Origin: JBDTMC01 sp039934475
GTDB lineage: Bacteria > Acidobacteriota > Terriglobia > Bryobacterales > Bryobacteraceae
Direction: 5' to 3'
DNA: 58,736 nucleotides
NCBI GenBank assembly: GCA_039934475.1
Contig: JBDTMC010000001.1
Span: forward strand, 1 to 58,736
The notes under the pieces are model-generated. The model saw nothing but the letters and a program-made list of their open reading frames with translations. It was not told where the DNA came from and did not search any database. Position numbers and translations under genes: made by a program. This document shows, in pieces, positions 50,682 to 57,997 of this stretch (the stretch's first letter is position 1; each line of letters starts with the position of its first letter).

Positions 50682-52088
50682 ATGAACACGCGCCGCTCAT
50701 TCCTCTTGGATGTTACTGGCCTCGGCTCCGTCGCGCTCGCCTGGCTGACGCAGCGCGACGCGCCGGCCGCCTCCAACTCCCCATACGCGCCGAAACCGAC
50801 CCACTTCCCGCCCAAGGCCAAACGCGTCATCCAGGTCTTCTGCTGCGGCGGCGTCAGCCACATCGACACACTCGACTACAAACCCGAACTTGTGCGCATG
50901 GACGGTAAGGCCATGACCGGAAAAGGCGAAGTGGATACCTTCTTCGGCAAGCCCGGCAACCTCATGAAGAGTCCGTGGGCCTTCCACCAGTACGGGCAAT
51001 CCGGCCACTGGGTAAGTGACTTACTGCCCCACCTCGCGCAGCGTGTTGACGACATGACGTTCATCCATTCCATGGTGGCCCAAAGTTCCAATCACACACC
51101 CGCCACCTTCCAGATGAACACCGGCTTCCAGCGCAACGGCTTCCCTTGCCTCGGCGCCTGGCTCAGCTATGGTCTCGGCTCTGAGAACGAAGATCTCCCC
51201 GCCTTCATCGTCCTTCCCGATTCGCGCCAGCTGCCCGCTGGAGGCTCCATCAACTGGACCTCCGGCTTTCTGCCGGCCGTCCACCAGGGTGTCGCCTTCC
51301 GTACTAAAGGCGAAGCCATTGTCGACCTTGAAACGCCCTCGGATATCGCACCGGCGCGCCGCACCGACGAGATGGAATTCCTCCACCGCCGCAATGAGGA
51401 ACACCTCGCCGCGCACCCTGGCGATTCCATGCTTGAAGCCCGCATCCACGCCTACGAACTCGCCGCCCGCATGCAAACCAGCGTGCCTGAAGTGACGTCG
51501 CTCGACTCCGAACCCGCCCACATCCAACAGCTCTACGGTCTCGATTCCCCGATCACTGAAGGCTTCGGCCGCAACTGCCTGCTCGCCCGCCGCCTCCTCG
51601 AACGGGGCGTCCGCTTCGTCCAGCTATTTCACGGCGGCGCCTTTGGCTCCCCCCGCATCAACTGGGACGGTCACGAAGACATCGTCGATAACCACAGTAA
51701 GCAAGCCGCCGTTCTCGACAAACCACTGGCGGGACTTCTCGCGGACTTGAAACAGCGCGGCATGCTGCACGACACGCTAGTCGTCTTCAACACCGAGTTC
51801 GGCCGTACGCCCATCACCCAAGGCTTAGGAGAAAAGGGTCGCGACCACCACCCTAACGCCTTCACGTGTTGGATGGCCGGCGCCGGCCTACCCGCCGGAA
51901 CGTCCTATGGCGCGAGCGATGAGATCGGCTGGGGCGTCGCCCAAAACCCGGTCACGGTTTACGATTTCCACGCCACCATCCTCCACTTACTCGGCCTCGA
52001 TCACAAACGGCTTACTTACTACCACAACGGAATTCGCCGCCGCCTGACAGACGTTCACGGCGTCGTGGTCGAAGGAATGCTGGCATAG
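50682..52088 (+). CDS. DUF1501 protein (sulfatase-fold, exported)
   Basis: The ATG at 50682, 6 bases after GGAG, is preferred over the GTG at 50679. 468 residues. A twin-arginine-like N-terminus (NTRRSFLLDVTGLGSVALAWL) is followed by RVIQVFCCGGVSHIDTLDYKPEL and later by ETDGRTP-type motifs FNTEFGRTP and GEKGRDHHPNAFTCWMAGAG, which define DUF1501 and resemble the metal site of alkaline phosphatase/sulfatase folds. It begins 3 bases after the DUF1549/1553 gene and is the usual partner. Export in folded state by Tat would suit a metalloenzyme. Confidence 0.92.
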   Translation: MNTRRSFLLDVTGLGSVALAWLTQRDAPAASNSPYAPKPTHFPPKAKRVIQVFCCGGVSHIDTLDYKPELVRMDGKAMTGKGEVDTFFGKPGNLMKSPWAFHQYGQSGHWVSDLLPHLAQRVDDMTFIHSMVAQSSNHTPATFQMNTGFQRNGFPCLGAWLSYGLGSENEDLPAFIVLPDSRQLPAGGSINWTSGFLPAVHQGVAFRTKGEAIVDLETPSDIAPARRTDEMEFLHRRNEEHLAAHPGDSMLEARIHAYELAARMQTSVPEVTSLDSEPAHIQQLYGLDSPITEGFGRNCLLARRLLERGVRFVQLFHGGAFGSPRINWDGHEDIVDNHSKQAAVLDKPLAGLLADLKQRGMLHDTLVVFNTEFGRTPITQGLGEKGRDHHPNAFTCWMAGAGLPAGTSYGASDEIGWGVAQNPVTVYDFHATILHLLGLDHKRLTYYHNGIRRRLTDVHGVVVEGMLA

Positions 52089-52095
52089 AACACCA

Positions 52096-53430
52096 CTAGA
52101 CGACCTCGATGAGGTCGGGCTTGATAATCGCCCGCGCGGGATCCAATTCCGCCGCGGGTACGAGAAGCTCCATCTTGACAAGTGGCCCGAAGTCGAAGAA
52201 GAGCGAGCGGTAATGGAACGTCCGAATCAGCGAGTCGAAGCCCTGTTTGGCGAGCAGACCGTGCAGGTAGGCAGCGCAGTAGACGTTGTCCATTTCCAGC
52301 AGACAGGCCACGTGATCGCGATGGCGGTGCCGAAAACGCCACTCGGCGACGATGTCGAATCCGAAAGCGACTGCCATTGCCAATCCAGGAAAGCCAAAGA
52401 CGGCAAGTCGAAGATCCAGGTATCTATCGGCCACCGGAAAGCCGGCACCGAATACGGCAAGCAGGGCCGTCGTTAGTATCAGAGATTGGAGGGGAATAAC
52501 GCCCCCTGCCGGCGGTAACACGCCGTGAGGCAAATTCCGGCTTAAGCGACCTCGGCCGCTGAACAGACTGCATGCGCCAAAGCTGAGAGCGACGATTAAG
52601 ACGGCTATCAAAAATAGGTCGATGGGTGATTGCGTTAACCATACAAGAGACGCTAAAACCGACTTTAGCGGCGATAGGAAAGTAATTATGGCGTAGGCCC
52701 AAAGGACGGGGAGAATCCCTTGCGGGAATGCGGGTAGAGTCAACACGGGGATCGATTCCTGCCCGGCGTCGATAAGCGCCGCCTGCTGGCGAAGGGAGAA
52801 CCTCCACACAAGCAATGCGATGGCGGCCAACCAAATTAGGTCCCCCACAACACTCCCAAAGGAGAGGCCAGTCGCCGGGACAGATTTGTAGGCCAGTCCA
52901 AATGCTCGCCACACGGCGTCGTGCAGGAGGATCACGCAGAATCCGTTACCCAGGCCCCAGCGGGAGATGAGCCGGCCAAGGAGGTACGTCAACGCCGTGC
53001 CGGCGCTCAGAGTCGCTATGGTGGACAGGACAAACAGAGGTCCAGGATGGGTTACAAAAACTACACCACCTGGCGGGCTGGCATTTTGCAGGGCTATCGC
53101 GATTGTAAATGCCTGGAATAGAGCGAACCCGAATCCGAATCGAATCGCGAGCGCATTTAGCTTCGCTCGCCCGGCACTCCCGCCTCGACGAAGCTTTCGG
53201 GTGATTGGAAATACGAACGACGATAACTCAATGAAGACGAAGCTGCCAACAAGGGGCGTAACTCCGAGGGCCATGACGCCGAAGCGGAACGCCCCATTCC
53301 AATGTTCCAGGCCGATGCTGTTCACGGCAAGGACAGGAAGCAGAGCGGCAAGCTCCAAAACGGCGAGCAGCGCCAGCGTGACAACGATCCTCATCCACTT
53401 ACTGCCTGCAAACACGGAAGTTCCAACCAT
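52096..53430 (-). CDS. SecY-like membrane protein with DUF2007-like C-terminal domain
   Basis: 444 residues, ATG at 53430 with GAGG upstream. The first ~370 residues track SecY in order: helix 1 RIVVTLALLAVLELAALLPV, helix 2 MALGVTPLVGSFVFIEL, the loop RKLRRGGSAGRAKLN, helix 3 FALFQAFTIAIAL, helix 4 LSAGTALTYLLGRLISRWGLGNGF (in SecY: GT...GE-IT--GIGNG), FPQGILPVLWAYAI (in SecY: AGVIP-IFA), SGRGRLSRNL, and a last helix GLAMAVAFGFDIVAEW. The plug region is shorter than in SecY. The tail (about 373-444: CLLEMDNVYCAAYLHGLLAKQGF... MELLVPAAELDPARAII) resembles DUF2007, a small cytosolic domain. No secE, secG or ribosomal genes adjoin. A diverged translocon paralogue is the best reading; function unknown. 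Confidence 0.75.
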   Translation of the reverse strand: MVGTSVFAGSKWMRIVVTLALLAVLELAALLPVLAVNSIGLEHWNGAFRFGVMALGVTPLVGSFVFIELSSFVFPITRKLRRGGSAGRAKLNALAIRFGFGFALFQAFTIAIALQNASPPGGVVFVTHPGPLFVLSTIATLSAGTALTYLLGRLISRWGLGNGFCVILLHDAVWRAFGLAYKSVPATGLSFGSVVGDLIWLAAIALLVWRFSLRQQAALIDAGQESIPVLTLPAFPQGILPVLWAYAIITFLSPLKSVLASLVWLTQSPIDLFLIAVLIVALSFGACSLFSGRGRLSRNLPHGVLPPAGGVIPLQSLILTTALLAVFGAGFPVADRYLDLRLAVFGFPGLAMAVAFGFDIVAEWRFRHRHRDHVACLLEMDNVYCAAYLHGLLAKQGFDSLIRTFHYRSLFFDFGPLVKMELLVPAAELDPARAIIKPDLIEVV

Positions 53431-53647
53431 GGTTACCTCACAGGGGGCACGCGGTGCCGTGCCCGGCCATTCTCTCCCGTGGAAGCAGCATTCTTGGGAT
53501 TAGCCGAGATCCTCATCTTGGATTCGACGTTGGAGGAAAGCGTACAACAACCATGCCGCTTCTGGCAATAGGGTGAAAATAGACTAAGTAAATTTTCGTG
53601 CCCCGAACGATTGACGCCGCGCCCAGAGTGGAATAACCTACCGGGAT

Positions 53648-54793
53648 ATGTCCAGTCCACTATCACGACGCGACTTCGTTGGTCGCGGAGCCGCCGCGGC
53701 CGCCGCCCTTGCCGGAACAGGCTCCCTTTTTGGCCTGCCGCCGCTTGCTGACGGCGAAACCCTCGTGCCCTTCCTCACTCCGCAAGGGATCAGTGCGGAG
53801 CGGCCCATGGTGCAGTGGGACCAGCTAACGTCATGGATCACGCCTACCAAGGAGTTCTTCTTCGTGGGCCACTATGGCTATCCCGAAACGAAGGCCGAGG
53901 GCTGGACGCTGGACGTCGGCGGCTTCGTACATAAGCCCCGCACTTTCACTCTCGACGAATTGAAGAAGCGCCCCCGGCGCGAGTACACAGCGACGCTGGA
54001 ATGTTCCGGAAACGGCGTCTCGGCGGGCTTTCTTGGCGGCATCGGCAATGCGAAATGGGGAGGCACACTGCTGGCCCCGCTGCTGAAGGAATGTGGCGTC
54101 AAACCCGAAGGCATTGAGGTCGTGTTCTTCGGCAAAGACTCGGGTACGGAGAAGCTCCGCGGCGCCGAGTATGTCCAAAACTTCGGCCGCAGCCTGTCAC
54201 TCGCCGACGCGATGAAGGACAACATCTTACTTGCTTGGGAGATGAACGGAGAAACACTCGACAATAAACACGGGGGCCCGCTCCGCCTGATCGTCCCCGG
54301 CTGGTACGGAGTCGCCTGGACGAAGTGGATGGACCGCATCGAGGTTCACGACCGCCGTTTTGAGAGCCGCTTCATGGGCCGCGACTACGTCACCATCCGC
54401 GGCGAGAAACGTGGTGACCAGACCATCTGGCGCGAACTCTCCGTCGGCAAGATGAATCTTAAATCGATCGTTGCCCGGGTCACCAAACGCCAGGATGGAA
54501 CTCTCACCGTCACCGGAGCCGCCTGGAACGACGGCACTCCGCTCAAGTCGGTAGAACTGAAGATCGACGACGGCCCCTGGGTCGCCACCCGACTCGGCGA
54601 AGGGATGAAGGCCGACCACTGCTGGAAGTTCTTCACTTACGAATGGAAGAACGCCGCCCCCGGCGAACACACGCTTGTATCCAGGGCCACCGACGCCAAG
54701 GGCGCACAACCCGCCGCCGACGACCAACTCATCGCCATGAAAAAGACTTACTGGGAAGCGAACCAGCAATACGCCCGTAAGATCAAGTTGTAG
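53648..54793 (+). CDS. Sulfite oxidase-type molybdopterin oxidoreductase (Tat-exported)
   Basis: 381 residues. The Tat signal is SRRDFVGRGAAAAAALAGTGSLFG. Residues ~55-245 form the molybdopterin domain; the Mo-ligating Cys is in TLECSGNGVSAGFLGG (about residue 117), followed by VVFFGKDSG, NKHGGPLRLIVPGWYGVAWTKWM and the cofactor-binding Arg region. Residues ~270-365 are the dimerisation domain (VTGAAWNDGTPLKSVELKIDDGPW, CWKFFTYEW). The family includes SorA/SorT and YedY-like enzymes, which oxidise sulfite or reduce oxidised substrates in the periplasm. The electron partner is not obvious nearby. A 36-base segment around its stop codon recurs at 55198. Confidence 0.9.
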   Translation: MSSPLSRRDFVGRGAAAAAALAGTGSLFGLPPLADGETLVPFLTPQGISAERPMVQWDQLTSWITPTKEFFFVGHYGYPETKAEGWTLDVGGFVHKPRTFTLDELKKRPRREYTATLECSGNGVSAGFLGGIGNAKWGGTLLAPLLKECGVKPEGIEVVFFGKDSGTEKLRGAEYVQNFGRSLSLADAMKDNILLAWEMNGETLDNKHGGPLRLIVPGWYGVAWTKWMDRIEVHDRRFESRFMGRDYVTIRGEKRGDQTIWRELSVGKMNLKSIVARVTKRQDGTLTVTGAAWNDGTPLKSVELKIDDGPWVATRLGEGMKADHCWKFFTYEWKNAAPGEHTLVSRATDAKGAQPAADDQLIAMKKTYWEANQQYARKIKL

Positions 54794-54806
54794 TGTGTCC
54801 CACCGC
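54771..54806 (+). repeat. 36-bp repeat, copy 1 (end of the molybdoenzyme gene)
   Basis: Covers the codons for RKIKL, the stop codon, and 18 bases beyond. It recurs at 55198-55233 with two differences. Confidence 0.85.
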
Positions 54807-54876
54807 CACCCGCGACAACCAGTGACACTGTAATCCAGTCAGTTTACGGTTAAATTGTGACCTTGAGGATTACCCT

Positions 54877-55151
54877 ATGGAGGACATCCTTCCCGAGGTT
54901 GGCCTATCCGTCACATCTACCGCGAAGGCTCTTGGTGTCTCGCGCCAGATGGTTCATGACATCCTGGCCGGGCGCAAGGCGCTGTCCGCCGTCATGTGCC
55001 TAAAGGTATCCCGCTTGTTTGGTAGTACACCGGAATTCTGGATGCGTCTCCAGGCAGATTACGACCTTAAAAAGGCGGCGCAAATAAGAAAGTTATGGAG
55101 CGCGTCGCGCGGATCGTACCGGTCAAATCACCCGCCGAACTCCGCCCCTGA
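54877..55151 (+). pseudogene. HigA-type antitoxin, truncated and frameshifted
   Basis: The text MEDILPEVGLSVTSTAKALGVSRQMVHDILAGRKALSAVMCLKVSRLFGSTPEFWMRLQADYDLKKAAQ is the HTH body of HigA. The usual N-terminus (a short stretch with HPGE ahead of REDIL) is missing. After AAQ the frame shifts: with one base restored near 55080 the text becomes KKVMERVARIVPVKSPAELRP, the normal HigA ending, with a stop at 55149-55151. As read, the frame runs on to 55284 in unrelated Ser/Arg-rich text. No higB toxin lies upstream. It is a decaying orphan, flanked by the two copies of the 36-bp repeat. Confidence 0.85.
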
Positions 55152-55197
55152 TAGAACTGCGGCTCCCGATCACTTTCTCTTCCACCTCCCCACGCGC

Positions 55198-55233
55198 ACG
55201 CCCGTAAGATCAAGCTGTAGTGTGTCCCGCCGC
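55198..55233 (+). repeat. 36-bp repeat, copy 2
   Basis: Again encodes RKIKL plus a stop codon and the same 3' flank, but without the rest of the molybdoenzyme gene. Together with copy 1 it brackets the HigA remnant. 55234-55340 shows nothing further. Confidence 0.85.
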
Positions 55234-55340
55234 AGGCTTCGCCGGGTTCTTTCGACACGCTCGCCACGCAGCGCCAAACTGTAAGTCCGTGACTTGAGGC
55301 AACAATCAGGCTGGCCCTCAAACTGCCTTCATACCGCCGA

Positions 55341-57488
55341 ATGCGGCATACATACGTTCTCTTTGCTTTCTCGCTGTGTATTCTTCCCTCTCACGCGGCC
55401 GCACCTCCCGCGATTCGCGACGGAATCCGAATCGCCGGGCCAGCAGTGGTCCGTGCCGCGGCATTCGATGGTAGTGGCAATCTTTATCTAGCCGGAACCA
55501 CGGATGGACTCAGCGGTTCTCCACATCGCACGGTCTTTGGACCGGCGCCAAGCGGACATGTCTTCGTAATGAAGATCGCACCCTCACGCCAGGAGATTCT
55601 CTACACAGCCGAGTTCGGAAGCTCTCAGTCCGACGATTTTGGCGCGTTCGCGGTGGATCCCTCAGGCGCGGCCTATCTCGCTGGATTCAGTGGCGCCAGC
55701 GATTTCCCCGTCACACCCGGTGCGTACCAAAGACATGCAGCCGCGGGCGGTCCTTTCATCCTGCAGTTAGACAATTCCGGCGCGAGGCTTGTCTATTCCA
55801 CGTTCTTGGATCAAAGCCCACACACACGCATCAACTCCCTTGCCTTGAACGCCGCCGGAAATGTCTACCTGGCGGGCGAGACAGACGGACTCACATACCC
55901 GACAACCTCCCAAGCCTACCAGCGCAGTGCCCCGGCGGACTGGTCGAACTACTACACGGTTGGGTTCGTTACGGAGCTTCAACTGGACGGCTCGGGACTG
56001 GTGTTCTCAACCTTGTTCGGCGGCACTAGTGGCCGCGACACGATCAGTTCGGTCACTGTGGCATTCGACGGCACCGTCAACATAGCCGGCGATGCCGATT
56101 CCAGGGACTTTCCAATAACCGAGGGATTCTCGTGGCAGGGACATAACGCCTTCCGCGCAAGACTCGATGCGACTGGGTCGCACTTACTCCAATCGTCACT
56201 CCTCGCGGGCACTACTCCCTTAGGAATGGTGAGCGACAGCGAGGGCAACCAGTGGATGGTTGAGAACGTCAACGGCGCGATCTTCGTGCTGAAATGGGAC
56301 GTGACGGGAGCACAGGTATTGGCCCAGGTGATCTCGCCGAGGGGGCGTGCGAACAGCATGACGATCCTTCCAAACGGCCACCTCGTAATCGGAGGAACGA
56401 CGGAGTTCCTCGATTTCCCTACCCGCGACGCGATTCTTCCCTGCATGGCGAACCTGCCGCACGATCCACTAGGAACGTTCGACAGCCAAGACGGAACGGG
56501 GTCGCAGGCCTTTGTGATGGAGATTGACGCCGCCGGGACAACCGTGTTCTCGACGCTCCTCGGTGGGCGCGCTTTCGGCGGTGGGAACAGTGTCATCGCC
56601 GTCACGGTAGACCCCAGGGGCGGCACTCTCATTACAGGAACGGCCTCCGACCCGTCATTTCCTGGCGGCGCCACGTTGGGAGCCATCGATATCGCAGGTT
56701 TCACCTTCGCCCTGCGACTCGACACGGCTCAGGCGACACGAGGCAATCCCGCGCCATCGTGCCTTGTAGACGGCGTATCGTTCCGTTCTGCTCCCTTGGC
56801 CCGAGGATCGTTTGCAACGCTGTTCGGCAGCAACCTCGGCCCCGCAGAAGGCATATCGTCCAACCTCACATCCGACGGTCGGGTACCGCTGGAACTTTCC
56901 GGGGTGCGAGTCTCGGTCGGTGGCATCGATGCACCCATTCTTTACGCTTCGGACGGCCAGATGAACTTCCTCGTGCCCCAAAGCGCCGGAGATTCGGGCC
57001 AGGTATGTGTTTCGAGGGGAGAGGCAACTAACTGCATTTTCACTTACCTTGCCGCATCCTCGCCGGGCATTTTCAAAATCTTCAGCCTTGGCGTGTATGC
57101 GATCCTGAACCAGAATGCGACGCTCAACACGCCGCAAAATCCAGCTTCCCGAGGTTCTTATATCAGCCTCTTTGGAGCGGGTTTTGGGCCCTTGGATAGA
57201 TCGGTCGCCGATGGTTCAATTACAGACTCGCGCTTGTCATATCTAACCCAGCCCATCCAGGCGATCTTCGATGACCCGCGGAGGGCTTGCAATGGCATCC
57301 ACGGCGGATGCCTGTTCCCTGAGAGGTACCAGGGCACCGTTTCGTTCGCGGGCGCGGCCCCACTCGCGGTCAACGGCCTCACGCAGATCAACGTAAAAGT
57401 GCCGGACATACCCGTGCCGGGAACCACGTTGCTGTCCTTGATTCTGGGCGACACTGGCGGCGCAGCCGTGACGATCTCCGTAAAGTAG
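55341..57488 (+). CDS. Secreted SBBP-repeat propeller protein with Solibacter C-terminal domain
   Basis: 715 residues; signal peptide YVLFAFSLCILPSHA. Residues ~30-450 are SBBP-type repeats, each with a D-x-x-GN-x-YLAG core followed by FP-T: FDGSGNLYLAGTTDG, VDPSGAAYLAGFSGASDFPVTPGAYQ, LNAAGNVYLAGETDG, FDGTVNIAGDADSRDFPIT. The C-terminal ~240 residues are a TIGR03437-like domain (VSFRSAPLARGSFATLFGSNLGPAEG, VGGIDAPILYASDGQMNFLVP, INVKVPDIPVPGTTLLSLILG). Surface or extracellular, function unknown. It shares the terminal domain with the dehydrogenase at 28059. Confidence 0.87.
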   Translation: MRHTYVLFAFSLCILPSHAAAPPAIRDGIRIAGPAVVRAAAFDGSGNLYLAGTTDGLSGSPHRTVFGPAPSGHVFVMKIAPSRQEILYTAEFGSSQSDDFGAFAVDPSGAAYLAGFSGASDFPVTPGAYQRHAAAGGPFILQLDNSGARLVYSTFLDQSPHTRINSLALNAAGNVYLAGETDGLTYPTTSQAYQRSAPADWSNYYTVGFVTELQLDGSGLVFSTLFGGTSGRDTISSVTVAFDGTVNIAGDADSRDFPITEGFSWQGHNAFRARLDATGSHLLQSSLLAGTTPLGMVSDSEGNQWMVENVNGAIFVLKWDVTGAQVLAQVISPRGRANSMTILPNGHLVIGGTTEFLDFPTRDAILPCMANLPHDPLGTFDSQDGTGSQAFVMEIDAAGTTVFSTLLGGRAFGGGNSVIAVTVDPRGGTLITGTASDPSFPGGATLGAIDIAGFTFALRLDTAQATRGNPAPSCLVDGVSFRSAPLARGSFATLFGSNLGPAEGISSNLTSDGRVPLELSGVRVSVGGIDAPILYASDGQMNFLVPQSAGDSGQVCVSRGEATNCIFTYLAASSPGIFKIFSLGVYAILNQNATLNTPQNPASRGSYISLFGAGFGPLDRSVADGSITDSRLSYLTQPIQAIFDDPRRACNGIHGGCLFPERYQGTVSFAGAAPLAVNGLTQINVKVPDIPVPGTTLLSLILGDTGGAAVTISVK

Positions 57489-57505
57489 GGGAGTCTCGCA
57501 ACCCC

Positions 57506-57920
57506 TCAAGGATTCCAGATAACATCAGCATCGAGAACATCGATGATCGCTTCGTGCCCAACGAACTCAGGATGGGATTCACAAGCCTCAAGCAGCACTC
57601 GTAGTAGCGCAGGTCCATATAGTTGGCAAGATCCCAGTCGAAAAAGTCGATCAGGGACGCCTGCAGTTGGGCGGCCGAAAAGTTCGCCTTCACGAGATCC
57701 CACATGCCCCCCGCCGTCGGTCCTGCCGCTTCCCGATTCACCATGAGTGTGGCAATCACACCTGGCGCTGGCTTCGGCACAATCTTGAAAGCCGGACCGA
57801 ACATTCTTGCCGGAGTCTCCCCCATCGGCTCCAATCGATCGGCGACCATCAAAGGTAGGTATTCCAAAGCTCTCTCAACGCCAGCCTGTACTGATGAACT
57901 AGTTCAGTCGCGTAGGTCAT
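57506..57920 (-). pseudogene. Unrecognised gene broken by two frameshifts
   Basis: Starting at the ATG at 57920 the text is MTYATELVHQYRLALRELWNTYL and then stops. Near 57860 the next frame takes over (LMVADRLEPMGETPARMFGPAFKIVPKPAPGVIATLMVNREA, TAGGMWDLVKANFSAAQLQASLIDFFDWDLANYMDLRYYE). Near 57600 one missing base would restore VLLEACESHPEFVGHEAIIDVLDADVIWNP with a stop at 57506. The three parts join into one sensible globular protein of about 135 residues, so this was a real gene. I cannot name the family with certainty. It lies between the SBBP protein and the rpoC terminator. Confidence 0.6.
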
Positions 57921-57936
57921 GATTTCAGTGGTTCCA

Positions 57937-57969
57937 CAAAAGCGAAAGGCCGGAGCTTTCGCTCCGGCC
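57937..57969 (-). terminator. Intrinsic terminator downstream of rpoC
   Basis: Minus strand: GGCCGGAGC, GAAA loop, GCTCCGGCC, followed by TTTCGCTTTTG. The 9-base perfect GC-rich stem with a GNRA loop lies 28 bases after the rpoC stop. Confidence 0.9.
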
Positions 57970-57997
57970 TCTTCCTCACTCACGCTGTAAAAGCGAC

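Noticed and set aside
54877..55284. Full 135-codon HigA-like protein as an intact gene
   Set aside because: The last third is out of frame; the normal HigA ending lies in another frame and stops at 55151.
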